NCBI GenBank assembly: GCA_019313735.1
Contig: JAFDAR010000018.1
Span: forward strand, 1-10,258
Length of the DNA: 10,258 nt
DNA from: Deltaproteobacteria bacterium
Lineage (GTDB): Bacteria; Desulfobacterota; Syntrophia; Syntrophales; UBA2210
Reading direction: 5' to 3'
In this document: positions 1 to 6,958 of the stretch, piece by piece
How positions within the stretch are numbered: the first letter of the stretch is position 1
Layout of the letters: each line of letters begins with the position of its first letter
Position numbers and translations under genes: made by a program
The notes under the pieces: model-generated
Database searches by the model: none
What the model was told of the DNA's origin: nothing
The model's input: the letters and a program-made list of their open reading frames with translations, nothing else

Positions 1-510
1 GTAGGAACCGAACTGAGAAAAATTCTGCTTGACAGGACGGCCCTTGCACTGTCCGGCAGAACAGAGGTGTTGCTCTTTGCGGCGGACAGGGCTCAGCATA
101 TTAAAGAGGTCATAGCACCTGCAATGCAAAGGGGGGAAATAGTTCTATGCGATCGCTTTTCTGATGCTACTATTGCTTACCAGGGTTATGGGAGAAAACA
201 GGATATAGGATCGGTCCGGGCAATATGCGATTTTGCATCCCGGTCTCTGGTTCCCGATATGACGTTTCTTTTTGATATTTCCGCCGATAAGGGAATCGAC
301 AGGGTAATCGACCGGGCGCGCAGGGCGGGAAATGTTCCACTCGAAGACCGTTTCGAAAAAGAACACCTGAAATTTCACGAGATGATCAGAAGCGGGTATC
401 TTGCAATGGCTGAAGAGAACCCTAACAGGTTCAGGGTAATAGACGCTTCCAGAGATGTTGCCATGGTGCACCGGGAAGTGTGTGCTCATCTGGAGAAATT
501 GATTAAGTAG
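1..510 (+). CDS. tmk: Thymidylate kinase, 5' end outside window
   Basis: dTMP kinase phosphorylates dTMP to dTDP with ATP in the cytoplasm, an essential step of dTTP synthesis. The frame is open from base 1, so the gene is cut by the window edge. 169 codons remain, and about 40 N-terminal residues including the P-loop are missing compared with the usual 200-215. The visible part starts in the GT-ELR-ILL segment. It contains the family signature DRFSDATIAYQGYGR (visible residues 51-65), with Asp-Arg and Ser/Ala-Tyr-Gln for dTMP binding, and then an Arg-rich LID segment (RARRAGNVPLEDRFE). The C-terminus is normal and ends at TAG. Identification is firm. The next gene is holB, a pairing common in bacteria (tmk-holB), but here the two are separated by a palindromic repeat. 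Confidence 0.96.
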   Translation, partial: VGTELRKILLDRTALALSGRTEVLLFAADRAQHIKEVIAPAMQRGEIVLCDRFSDATIAYQGYGRKQDIGSVRAICDFASRSLVPDMTFLFDISADKGIDRVIDRARRAGNVPLEDRFEKEHLKFHEMIRSGYLAMAEENPNRFRVIDASRDVAMVHREVCAHLEKLIK

Positions 511-656
511 CAAGCATAAACAATTCATACACCTTGTTTGTCCTTTTGCTTGTTTTCTGTGTTGTATCAAAGCTTACATAACTCGTTGTGCGCGCTTCAA
601 CACGCCTTGAAAACAAACAAAATTACGGCGCAATCTGTATAACTTATTTATTCTTG
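511..656. repeat. 146-bp imperfect palindromic element between tmk and holB
   Basis: The outer 21 bases at 511-531 and the reverse complement of 636-656 match at 17 of 21 positions. An inner pair, TTTTGCTTGTTTTC (545-558) and GAAAACAAACAAAA (608-621), matches at 13 of 14. Together they make one long imperfect hairpin centred near 583. The element starts at the base directly after the tmk stop codon. I found no convincing target duplication. No coding capacity is visible. Read on the minus strand, 622-601 resembles the start of the conserved core of the two 143-bp elements elsewhere in the window (15 of 22 and 16 of 22 matches), so it may be a distant family member. It could also act as a processing or termination hairpin between tmk and holB. 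Confidence 0.6.
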
Positions 657-676
657 ATTCCTAAGAGACAGGGCTT

Positions 677-1654
677 ATGCCGTTCAGCGATATTTATGGT
701 CAGGACAAACAGGTAAACGTACTGCAGGGCGCCATGAAGAATGGCCGTGTCCCGCATGCGTATCTTTTCTATGGGATAAAAGGTGTTGGTAAGAAAACCA
801 CGGCGAAAACCCTTGCAAAAGCCCTGAATTGCAGAGAGAAAAATGCTGATTCCTGTGACAGGTGCCCTTCATGTTTGAAGGTAGATCACGGCAACCATCC
901 CGATATTGTCTTTATAGAATCTGAAGGCGCTTTTATAAAGATCGACCAGATCAGAGCTCTGCAGGGTCAAATAAAATTCCGACCGTTCGAGGGCAGAAAG
1001 AGGGTTTTTACAATAGTAGATGCGGACAGGATGAACGACCCGGCGGCAAACGCCCTTCTTAAAACCCTTGAAGAACCGAACCCTTCCAATGTCCTTATCT
1101 TGACTACGTCTCGTGTGCATAAGCTTCCTCAAACAATCATCTCACGATGTCAGAAGATAAGATTTAATCCTATGCGACCGGAAACAATAGCATCTTTTCT
1201 TACAGACAGGGAGTTAATAGATGAGGAGCTGGCACGTGATATTGCCTCGTCGGCTGGGGGGAGTATCGGCAGGGCACTGGAGATAAAAAAGGATTCGTTC
1301 TTCGACTTTAAAAATGATGTGACCAAGATACTTTCAAATGCCGGCACTATTCCCATGTCGGTATTCTTTCTTGCCGACAGTTTCGGGAAGGACAGGGATT
1401 CCGCCCTTCAGAAACTGAATATATTCAGGGGATGGTACAGGGATATACTGGTGTACCGGGAAACGCGCGATGTCAACAAACTGATTCACCGGGATATTTC
1501 CGATGCCACGAAAAAACTTTCAGAAAAAATGGCAGGGACTGATATTCTGGAAAATATAAAAACTATAAGTGACACGTATGACGCCATTGACCGGAACGCC
1601 AACAGGCAATTGATATTAGAATCAATGGCATTCCAGCTAAAGGGCCTGTCATAA
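677..1654 (+). CDS. holB: DNA polymerase III subunit delta'
   Basis: Clamp-loader subunit of the replicative polymerase. With delta and tau/gamma it opens the beta clamp and places it on primed DNA. The 325-residue length is normal. Seen in order: a P-loop-like GIKGVGKKT (33-41), in which Lys replaces the Thr/Ser that usually follows the catalytic Lys; a zinc-binding set Cys52, Cys60, Cys63, Cys66; the AAA+ core segment DADRMNDPAANALLKTLEEP (115-134); and the SRC motif at 156-158, which supplies the arginine finger in delta' and gamma. The C-terminal half is the helical collar domain. The altered P-loop fits the family rule that delta' does not need to hydrolyse ATP. The SRC arginine and zinc site also occur in DnaX, but the short length and gene order favour holB. 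The Shine-Dalgarno is weak (AGGG just upstream). ricT follows 12 bp after the stop. Confidence 0.95.
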   Translation: MPFSDIYGQDKQVNVLQGAMKNGRVPHAYLFYGIKGVGKKTTAKTLAKALNCREKNADSCDRCPSCLKVDHGNHPDIVFIESEGAFIKIDQIRALQGQIKFRPFEGRKRVFTIVDADRMNDPAANALLKTLEEPNPSNVLILTTSRVHKLPQTIISRCQKIRFNPMRPETIASFLTDRELIDEELARDIASSAGGSIGRALEIKKDSFFDFKNDVTKILSNAGTIPMSVFFLADSFGKDRDSALQKLNIFRGWYRDILVYRETRDVNKLIHRDISDATKKLSEKMAGTDILENIKTISDTYDAIDRNANRQLILESMAFQLKGLS

Positions 1655-1666
1655 AGGTTTAAGATT

Positions 1667-2527
1667 ATGGAACACAACGATCAGGGTACTCTGAAAAGTA
1701 TTGCAGGCATCAGATTCAAAGATAAGGGGAAAGTGTATTCATTTGACGCCACCGACGTTGTTTTGGAAGAAGGAGTCATGGCTATTGTCAATACCGAATC
1801 GGGATTGGCGATGGGAGTTGTCGTAAATGGTATTCGAGTTCTCCCCTATGACAAATTACCTCATAATCTCCGGAATATCGTGCGCAGGGCCACCGATGAG
1901 GACCTGAAAGTCCATGAAAGAAATCTGCAGGCTGAGAAAGAAGCGCTGGAATTTTGCATGGAGCGAGTCAAGGCAAGAAACCTTTCCATGAGACTGGTTG
2001 ACGTCGAAATGCTCTTCGATAAAAGTAAACTGTCGTTTTACTTCACAGCGGAAAACAGGGTTGATTTCAGGGAACTGGTAAAAGACCTTGTGCAGAAGTA
2101 CAAGGTAAAAATTGAGCTGAGACAGATCTGGGTCAGAAGTGAAGCTCGCATATATGGCGGTATCGGCATGTGCGGCATGGAACTCTGCTGCTCCAGATTT
2201 CTCAACAATTTTGCACCGGTATCAATCAAGATGGCCAAGGAGCAGAATATGCTGCTTAATCCGGAGAAAATATCCGGGCCTTGCGGCAGGCTTATGTGCT
2301 GTCTTGCGTTTGAGCATGAAACCTACGCAAGAGCGAAAAAAAATATGCCTAAGTGTGGAAGGAGTGTGATTACTCCGGAAGGAAAAGGCAAAGTGGTGAG
2401 ACAGAATATACTTAAAGAAACGGTCGTTGTGGATCTCGGTGATGGGAAAGAGATAGAGGTGCCTGTACATGAGATCCAAGGGAAAGACAGAAATCGAAAA
2501 CCGGCGACAGAGAAAAAGAAACAGTGA
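1667..2527 (+). CDS. ricT: PSP1-domain protein RicT (YaaT family), cysteine-rich
   Basis: 286 residues with the PSP1 C-terminal domain. The family hallmark is two cysteine clusters: Cys169, Cys174 and Cys175 in GGIGMCGMELCC, and Cys206, Cys211 and Cys212 in GPCGRLMCCL. They are joined by the conserved PVSIKMAKEQNMLLNPEKIS stretch. In Bacillus subtilis RicT forms a complex with RicA and RicF that carries [4Fe-4S] clusters and modulates RNase Y-dependent mRNA maturation. What it does in a Gram-negative host without visible ricA or ricF is not known to me. The tail is Lys/Arg-rich. The ATG has AAAGG about 9 bases upstream, overlapping the holB stop. The 12-bp and 14-bp gaps to holB and metG make one transcript very likely. 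holB-ricT adjacency is long conserved across phyla. Confidence 0.93.
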   Translation: MEHNDQGTLKSIAGIRFKDKGKVYSFDATDVVLEEGVMAIVNTESGLAMGVVVNGIRVLPYDKLPHNLRNIVRRATDEDLKVHERNLQAEKEALEFCMERVKARNLSMRLVDVEMLFDKSKLSFYFTAENRVDFRELVKDLVQKYKVKIELRQIWVRSEARIYGGIGMCGMELCCSRFLNNFAPVSIKMAKEQNMLLNPEKISGPCGRLMCCLAFEHETYARAKKNMPKCGRSVITPEGKGKVVRQNILKETVVVDLGDGKEIEVPVHEIQGKDRNRKPATEKKKQ

Positions 2528-2541
2528 TTTCGGAGAGAAAC

Positions 2542-4431
2542 ATGAAAAAATTTTATATTACTACACCCATATATTACGTAAATGCGTCTCCGCATATAGG
2601 ACACGCGTATACCACCATAGTAGCCGATGTTATGACACGGTTTCACCGGATGGCCGGATACAGGGCCTATTTTCTGACCGGTACTGACGAACATGGAGAC
2701 AAGGTCGCGGAGGCGGCACAGCAGGCCGGTGAAAGCCCTCAGGATTATGTGGACAGGATAAGCGGTCAATTCAGGGATCTTTGGCCTGAGCTCGCGATAA
2801 CCAATGACTATTTTGTCAGGACAACGGATAAAGATCACATAGAAGTGGTCAGATCAATACTACAGAAGGTATATGACGCGGGGGACATATATTTCGGTGA
2901 GTATGAGGGATATTATTGCGTGGGATGTGAGAGGTTCTACAGGGAGAGCGAACTGGTGGATGGCAGGTGTCCCGATCATCGCACAGTTCCTGAGACCAGG
3001 AAAGAAAGCAATTATTTCTTCAGGATGAGTAAATACCAGGACTGGCTGATCCAGCATATCAAAGATAATCCTGAGTTTATCAGACCTGAAAGATACAGGA
3101 ATGAGGTGCTCGCCTTTTTGAAAGAACCGCTCGAAGACCTCTGTATATCAAGACCCAAGACAAGACTGACCTGGGGCATAACGCTTCCCTTTGATGAAAA
3201 TTATGTGACCTATGTATGGTTTGACGCGCTGATAAATTATCTGACGGGGATAGGATATCCCGACAGTGAGAAATTTAAGGCCTTCTGGCCCAACTCTCAA
3301 CACCTGATAGCCAAGGATATTCTCAAGCCGCACGGCATCTACTGGCCCACCATGCTGAAAGGGGCGGGTATAGAGCCTTATCAGCATCTGAACGTGCATG
3401 GGTACTGGAACATTGACCGGAACAAGATGTCGAAAAGCCGCGGGACCGTGGTGAAACCACTCGATCTGAAGGACAAGTACGGTCTGGATACGTTTCGGTA
3501 TTTCCTCATGAGAGATATGGTCTTCGGTCTTGATTCAAACTTCAGCGAGGACGCCTTTGTCCAGAGGATAAACTCCGATCTGGCGAATGACCTGGGAAAC
3601 CTGGTCAGCAGGTCTCTCTCAATGGCGGTGAAATACTGTGACGGCCGGGTGCCCGAGGCGGGCGACTATCCTGATGATGCCCCACTTATCGATAGGGCGA
3701 CAGGACTCTTTCCCGAAGTAGAGATATCTTTCCAGTCTCTGGCGTTTCATAAGGCCCTGATTTCCATATGGGACTTTATCAACATGACAAACAGGTACAT
3801 AGTGGAGCAGGAGCCCTGGGTCCTGGCCAAAGACTCTTCTTCAAAGACAAGGCTGGACACGGTTATCTACAATATACTGGAGGCGCTTCGTATTAGCGCC
3901 ATCCTGCTCCTTCCCTTTATGCCCGATTCCGCCGGGGATATCCTGACCCGACTCGGCGTAGAGGATATTGAATCTCAGAACTTTGACAGTGTACGCGCGT
4001 GGGGCGGCCTTTCGAAGGGCAATGTTATTACTCGCGGCACATCCCTCTTCCCCCGTGTGGAATATAAAAAGCCGGAGGATACACCCGCGGCAAGGCTTAC
4101 AGATATAAAAGAAGAGATATCCTTCCAGGATTTTGAGAAGATTGACATGAGGGTGGCGCGGGTTATTGAAGCCGAAAGGGTGAAAAAATCAGACAAGCTG
4201 CTGAAGCTTAAGATTGATGTTGGCGAAGAGAGGACCATCGTCGCGGGGATAGGCAAAAGCTACAAGCCTGAAGACCTTATAGGAAAGAAAATAGCTGTCA
4301 TACTGAACCTTAACCCGGTAAAGCTGATGGGGGTGGAGTCACACGGTATGCTTCTGGCGGCGAACGCGGGAGACAAGGTTTCTTTGGTGTCCTTCGATGG
4401 TGATGCCGATGTCGGCGCAAAGATAAGCTGA
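2542..4431 (+). CDS. metG: Methionyl-tRNA synthetase with C-terminal tRNA-binding domain
   Basis: Charges tRNA-Met with methionine using ATP in the cytoplasm, as a class I synthetase. 629 residues from this ATG. The HIGH motif is at 18-21 (PHIGHAYTT). A single zinc knuckle is formed by Cys126, Cys129, Cys143 and His146. KMSKS is at 295-299 (DRNKMSKSRG). A helical anticodon-binding domain follows. From about residue 526 to the end there is a Trbp111/EMAPII-type OB fold that binds tRNA and usually mediates dimerisation. A GTG at 2524 is in frame and overlaps the ricT stop, but the ATG at 2542 is preferred: it has GGAGA at 2532-2536, and the MKKFYITTPIYYVN start matches the family. Probably the last gene of the holB-ricT-metG unit. 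Confidence 0.97.
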   Translation: MKKFYITTPIYYVNASPHIGHAYTTIVADVMTRFHRMAGYRAYFLTGTDEHGDKVAEAAQQAGESPQDYVDRISGQFRDLWPELAITNDYFVRTTDKDHIEVVRSILQKVYDAGDIYFGEYEGYYCVGCERFYRESELVDGRCPDHRTVPETRKESNYFFRMSKYQDWLIQHIKDNPEFIRPERYRNEVLAFLKEPLEDLCISRPKTRLTWGITLPFDENYVTYVWFDALINYLTGIGYPDSEKFKAFWPNSQHLIAKDILKPHGIYWPTMLKGAGIEPYQHLNVHGYWNIDRNKMSKSRGTVVKPLDLKDKYGLDTFRYFLMRDMVFGLDSNFSEDAFVQRINSDLANDLGNLVSRSLSMAVKYCDGRVPEAGDYPDDAPLIDRATGLFPEVEISFQSLAFHKALISIWDFINMTNRYIVEQEPWVLAKDSSSKTRLDTVIYNILEALRISAILLLPFMPDSAGDILTRLGVEDIESQNFDSVRAWGGLSKGNVITRGTSLFPRVEYKKPEDTPAARLTDIKEEISFQDFEKIDMRVARVIEAERVKKSDKLLKLKIDVGEERTIVAGIGKSYKPEDLIGKKIAVILNLNPVKLMGVESHGMLLAANAGDKVSLVSFDGDADVGAKIS

Positions 4432-4490
4432 TACGCCTGTCGGCCGCGCAGCAGGCATATTACACCAATCTCTTTTTATGTCAGGGAACT

Positions 4491-5264
4491 ATGAAGCCAT
4501 GTAGATTATCGGGTATTCCGGCCATCGTTTTCCTTCTCGCCCTGTTTCTTATGGCTGGGTGCGGTCCACGGCAGATTCCTTCCCATAACTATCATCCGGT
4601 TACAGAAGAAAAGAAGTTGAACCTGATGGGCTACACCATCCAGGTTGGCGCCTTCTTAAAAGTTGAGAATGCCTCCCGGCTTGTCAACCGTCTGAACAGC
4701 GATAATCTGGATGCATATTATTTCCTTTACAAAAAAGGATTGTACAAGGTTCGCTTTGGTAGTTTTGAATCTAAAGAACTTGCCTGCAGAGAAGCGGAAA
4801 TTCTGAGGGCAATGGGTGTCATAGATAAATTCTACATCGTCCATCCGGACGATTATTCCATAACAAAGAGTCAGGAATATGGTGAGACATATTTCAGAGA
4901 TGAGATAGTTAAGACGGCCAGGAACTTTATCGGTGTCCCATATCAATGGGGCGGTTCTTCCGCCGAGAAGGGATTTGACTGCAGCGGGCTTGCAATGGCC
5001 ATCTACAGGCTGAACGGCCTGAAACTCCCACGCACATCCGGGGAGCAGTACAAAGCAGGTACTTGGGTCAGCCGTGAAAAACTGACAAAGGGCGATCTGG
5101 TGTTCTTTGATACCCGCGGCAGTGGAAAGATTTCACATGTGGGGATATATACCGGTCAGGATAAATTTATCCATGCCCCACGAACGGGCAAAACAGTGAG
5201 CACAAGCTCACTCTCAAATCAATACTACAAGAAACGATATGCCGGTGCCAGATCTTATCTCTAA
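4491..5264 (+). CDS. SPOR and NlpC/P60 domain lipoprotein, probable peptidoglycan endopeptidase
   Basis: 257 residues. The N-terminus is a lipoprotein signal: basic start, hydrophobic run 9-20, then MAGC with the lipidated Cys24. Gly follows the Cys, not Asp, so transfer to the outer membrane is expected. Residues about 48-118 form a SPOR domain (GYTIQVGAF; YKVRFGSF), a fold that binds denuded glycan strands at division sites. From about 135 to the end lies an NlpC/P60 cysteine peptidase with Cys164 in DCSG, His216 in SHVGIY and His228 in FIHAP. The spacing (52 and 12) is close to the catalytic triad of E. coli MepS (Spr). The predicted role is cleavage of stem-peptide crosslinks in the periplasm, steered to septal wall. 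It lies 59 bp after metG with no clear terminator between, so it may be read through or have its own promoter. Domain calls are firm; substrate and partners are inferred. Confidence 0.93.
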   Translation: MKPCRLSGIPAIVFLLALFLMAGCGPRQIPSHNYHPVTEEKKLNLMGYTIQVGAFLKVENASRLVNRLNSDNLDAYYFLYKKGLYKVRFGSFESKELACREAEILRAMGVIDKFYIVHPDDYSITKSQEYGETYFRDEIVKTARNFIGVPYQWGGSSAEKGFDCSGLAMAIYRLNGLKLPRTSGEQYKAGTWVSREKLTKGDLVFFDTRGSGKISHVGIYTGQDKFIHAPRTGKTVSTSSLSNQYYKKRYAGARSYL

Positions 5265-5334
5265 AAACCGAAAGCCCTATCATTGAAATTATTTTTGGCA
5301 AGATCGTAAAAAGTCAGTTTTCTTCGCTCAAAAC

Positions 5335-5389
5335 TCCCGACTCGTCGGGACTGTTATTGCCCGGCTTAGTCCCGATAAATCGGGACTAA
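5335..5389. repeat. Cluster of short inverted repeats around CGGGACT
   Basis: TCCCGA (5335-5340) pairs with TCGGGA (5345-5350). A near-perfect palindrome at 5366-5389 has 11-bp arms (TTAGTCCCGAT and its complement) around a 2-base AA centre. TCGGGACT at 5345-5352 can also pair with AGTCCCGA at 5368-5375, so two alternative folds exist. Neither side has a good U-tract, so it is a poor match to an intrinsic terminator, although it lies where one would be useful for either convergent gene. Confidence 0.6.
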
Positions 5390-5419
5390 AACTTTTCCAC
5401 ATTCGTGGGATCAAACAGA

Positions 5420-5562
5420 GAGACCTTTACAAAACGCCCCCTTTCGCCCGATTACTGCGTCAGGCTGAAATTTCAATCCTTGAAATATTCAATATATTCC
5501 TCCGGTTAAAATTTTCGCCTTCCTTGTACTCGAACAAAACTTCGGCATTTTTCAAAGGTCTC
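5420..5562 (-). mobile_element. 143-bp MITE-like element, copy 1, with 5-bp target duplication
   Basis: Ends are imperfect inverted repeats. Read inward from the right end on the minus strand: GAGACCTTTGAAAAATGCC. From the left end: GAGACCTTTACAAAACGCC. They match at 16 of 19. The bases ACAGA occur directly outside both ends (5415-5419 and 5563-5567), as expected for a 5-bp target duplication. The match can be stretched to ACAGAGAGA because the left end of the element begins GAGA. It is too short for a transposase and has no meaningful ORF (the longest peptide from an ATG is 19 residues). Read on the minus strand it aligns without gaps to the element at 8124-8266, 72 of 100 identical over positions 21-120. 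A Shine-Dalgarno-like GGAGGAATAT lies mid-element on the minus strand but opens no reading frame of note. Confidence 0.8.
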
Positions 5563-5652
5563 ACAGAGAGATTTCCTTAACAAATATTTTGTTTCAGATG
5601 GTCTGGTGGACTGATAAATCATGGCTGGCTTCTATGTGAATGTGCTTCGTGC

Positions 5653-6603
5653 TTATATTGCTGTTTTATTACCATCTAAGAATGCCTTCGCCTTTTCCAC
5701 CTCATATTTGCTTCCTATGTATATCGGGCATCTTTGATCAAGCGTTTTCGGTTCTATTGAAAGGATGCTTTTTCTTCCATCTGTGGCCATTCCTCCGGCC
5801 TGCTCCATAAGAAATGCCATGGGCTGTAGCTCAAAGATAAGACGCAGCTTGCCGTTGGGGTTTCCCTTCAGCGCCGGGTATGTAAAGACGCCTCCCCTCT
5901 TTATCAGGATCTGATTGATATCCGGGACAAATCCACCACTGTAGCGCAGTTTGTACCCTTCACTCTCCAGACACCTTATGTAGTCGTGATGTTTCTGTGC
6001 CCAGTCTTTTCTCAGCCCTCCGATGCTGTATATATTCCCCCTCTCTTTGAGAATTATGCTCTCTTCGGAGAGCACATATTCCCCCTCTCTGTTAAGGACA
6101 AATTCATGAGTTCCATTGCCTGCCGAATAGATCATTGTGATCAAAGGTCCATAGGTTATGTACATCGCGGCTATTAGACTTTTATCACCCCCCGTCAGGA
6201 TAGATTCCCTGTGGATACCGATGATAGTTCCAATCGCGAGGTTTGTGTCCACCAGAGACGATCCGTCCAGAGGATCTGCAGTTACGATGTATTTTTCTCC
6301 TCCTTTGCCAACCTGGATTATGGATTCACGTTCTTCCGAGGCGTATTGATTGACGAAGCCTGAGAATTCAAGTTGGCGTTTGATAATTTCGTCGGAGCTC
6401 CTGTCCAGGGCGAGTTGCTCTTCTCCATAGATATTTTCAAAGCCGGCCAGCTTCCGGTTGGATTCCTGGATCTTGGAGGAGATATATTTCCCCGTTACGG
6501 CTATCTGCCAGATGAGCCTGCGCAGATCTACCTCAATACCGGCCATCCACATATGTCGTCTCAGATCAATAAACTGTTTGGTGGCATCAGATATATTTTC
6601 CAT
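5653..6603 (-). CDS. fbp: Fructose-1,6-bisphosphatase, class I
   Basis: Hydrolyses fructose-1,6-bisphosphate to fructose-6-phosphate in the cytoplasm, the committed step of gluconeogenesis. 316 residues, slightly shorter than the usual 330-340. Metal ligands are in place: Glu90/Glu91 (ASEERE), Asp110 and Asp113 in DPLDGSS, and Glu258 in the IFELQPMAFLMEQAGG segment. The substrate-side segments YSGGFVPDINQIL (221-233) and NPNGKLR (248-254) are recognisable. Differences from the E. coli and mammalian enzymes: the N-terminal AMP-site motif resembling GTGELT reads GIEVDLRRL here, the Asn of the SLNEG motif is Gly195 or its neighbour, and IGSMVADVHR has become SGGFVPDINQ. AMP control may therefore differ (inference). 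AGGAAGG ends 6 bases before the ATG. The gene stands alone, transcribed toward the repeat-filled gap. Confidence 0.95.
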   Translation of the reverse strand: MENISDATKQFIDLRRHMWMAGIEVDLRRLIWQIAVTGKYISSKIQESNRKLAGFENIYGEEQLALDRSSDEIIKRQLEFSGFVNQYASEERESIIQVGKGGEKYIVTADPLDGSSLVDTNLAIGTIIGIHRESILTGGDKSLIAAMYITYGPLITMIYSAGNGTHEFVLNREGEYVLSEESIILKERGNIYSIGGLRKDWAQKHHDYIRCLESEGYKLRYSGGFVPDINQILIKRGGVFTYPALKGNPNGKLRLIFELQPMAFLMEQAGGMATDGRKSILSIEPKTLDQRCPIYIGSKYEVEKAKAFLDGNKTAI

Positions 6604-6729
6604 GACAATCCTTCCTGAAATGTTCCTCCGAAGTTTCTAACAGGGAGATTGATTTTATACAAGCATTTTTTGTTTGGCTTATCTCCCGATTAGTTGTAGT
6701 TTATTAAGACAAGCGTGTTATCTATAGAA

Positions 6730-6758
6730 GGGTTCAAGGGGTCGAGGGGTCTAGGGGG
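6730..6758 (+). other. Canonical G-quadruplex motif upstream of fbp
   Basis: Four G-runs of 3, 4, 4 and 5 bases (6730-6732, 6738-6741, 6746-6749, 6754-6758) with loops of 5, 4 and 4 bases. Three of them are part of near-identical GGGGTC units at 8-base spacing. GGTTCA (6731-6736) and TGAACC (6771-6776) bracket the run as a short inverted repeat. It lies about 125 bp upstream of fbp, on the strand not transcribed for fbp, so the fbp transcript, if it reached this far, would be C-rich. The motif is clear; formation and function are not shown. Confidence 0.55.
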
Positions 6759-6783
6759 TCAAGTGCGCGGTGAACCAAAAGAC

Positions 6784-6814
6784 AAGGGGTTAGCTCAAAT
6801 AAAGCTAACCCCTT
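6784..6814 (-). terminator. Intrinsic terminator after tRNA-Leu
   Basis: A perfect 12-bp stem, AAGGGGTTAGCT with AGCTAACCCCTT, around a 7-base loop. Read on the minus strand the stem is followed by TTGTCTTTTGG, a fair T-rich tail. It begins 9 bases after the CCA end of the tRNA and closes the gap-tpiA-secG-tRNA unit. The other side of the stem reads TATTGTT, so weak bidirectional action is possible. Confidence 0.85.
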
Positions 6815-6823
6815 TATTGTTCA

Positions 6824-6910
6824 TGGTGCCGAAGCCCGGACTTGAACCGGGACGGCCGTAAGCCACTACCCCCTCAAGATAGCGTGTCTACCATATTCCA
6901 CCACTTCGGC
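6824..6910 (-). tRNA. tRNA-Leu, anticodon GAG, CCA encoded
   Basis: 87-nt class II tRNA with a long variable arm. The acceptor stem GCCGAAG pairs with CTTCGGC (7 of 7), followed by discriminator A and genomic CCA. The anticodon loop TTGAGGG (6877 down to 6871) gives GAG, reading CUC and CUU Leu codons. The anticodon stem is CTATC/GGTAG with one G-T wobble. The T arm carries GGTTCAAGTCC. It lies 48 bp downstream of secG. The same adjacency, secG then tRNA-Leu(GAG), is known in E. coli (secG-leuU) and other proteobacteria, so co-transcription and processing from the secG mRNA is likely. Confidence 0.97.
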
Positions 6911-6958
6911 ATTTTGTGGGAATCTAATTTTTTGCTGCGTTTTTGTCAATACAAAAAA

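Larger units (their letters stand above)
5265..5652. other. 388-bp gene-free stretch between convergent NlpC/P60 gene and fbp
   Basis: No convincing protein gene on either strand. It holds a cluster of short inverted repeats (5335-5389) and a 143-bp element with terminal inverted repeats (5420-5562). The remaining 5571-5652 segment shows only weak AT-rich symmetry around AACAAATATTTTGTT and no clear terminator for fbp. The two flanking genes converge here, so this is a tolerated landing site for insertions. Confidence 0.7.

Noticed and set aside
511..656. Integron attC recombination site
   Set aside because: The length and imperfect palindrome fit, but neither end has the RYYYAAC and GTTRRRY simple-site motifs on either strand, and there are no cassettes or integrase nearby.
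2524..2541. GTG start for metG overlapping the ricT stop
   Set aside because: The ATG at 2542 has a proper GGAGA site and gives the conserved N-terminus; the GTG would add six residues without support.
4435..4456. Terminator between metG and the lipoprotein gene
   Set aside because: Only a 5-bp stem (GCCTG/CAGGC) with no T-run directly after it.
5420..5562. Small gene inside copy 1, because GGAGGAATAT looks like a ribosome site
   Set aside because: The following frames stop within about ten codons, and the matching region in copy 2 does not keep a reading frame.
6643..6687. Leader hairpin or operator upstream of fbp (GGGAGAT ... ATCTCCC)
   Set aside because: 7-bp arms separated by 31 bases with no supporting motif; could easily be chance.
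6730..6760. CRISPR-like array from the repeated GGGGTC units
   Set aside because: Units are 6-8 bases with 2-3 base separations, far too short for repeats and spacers.
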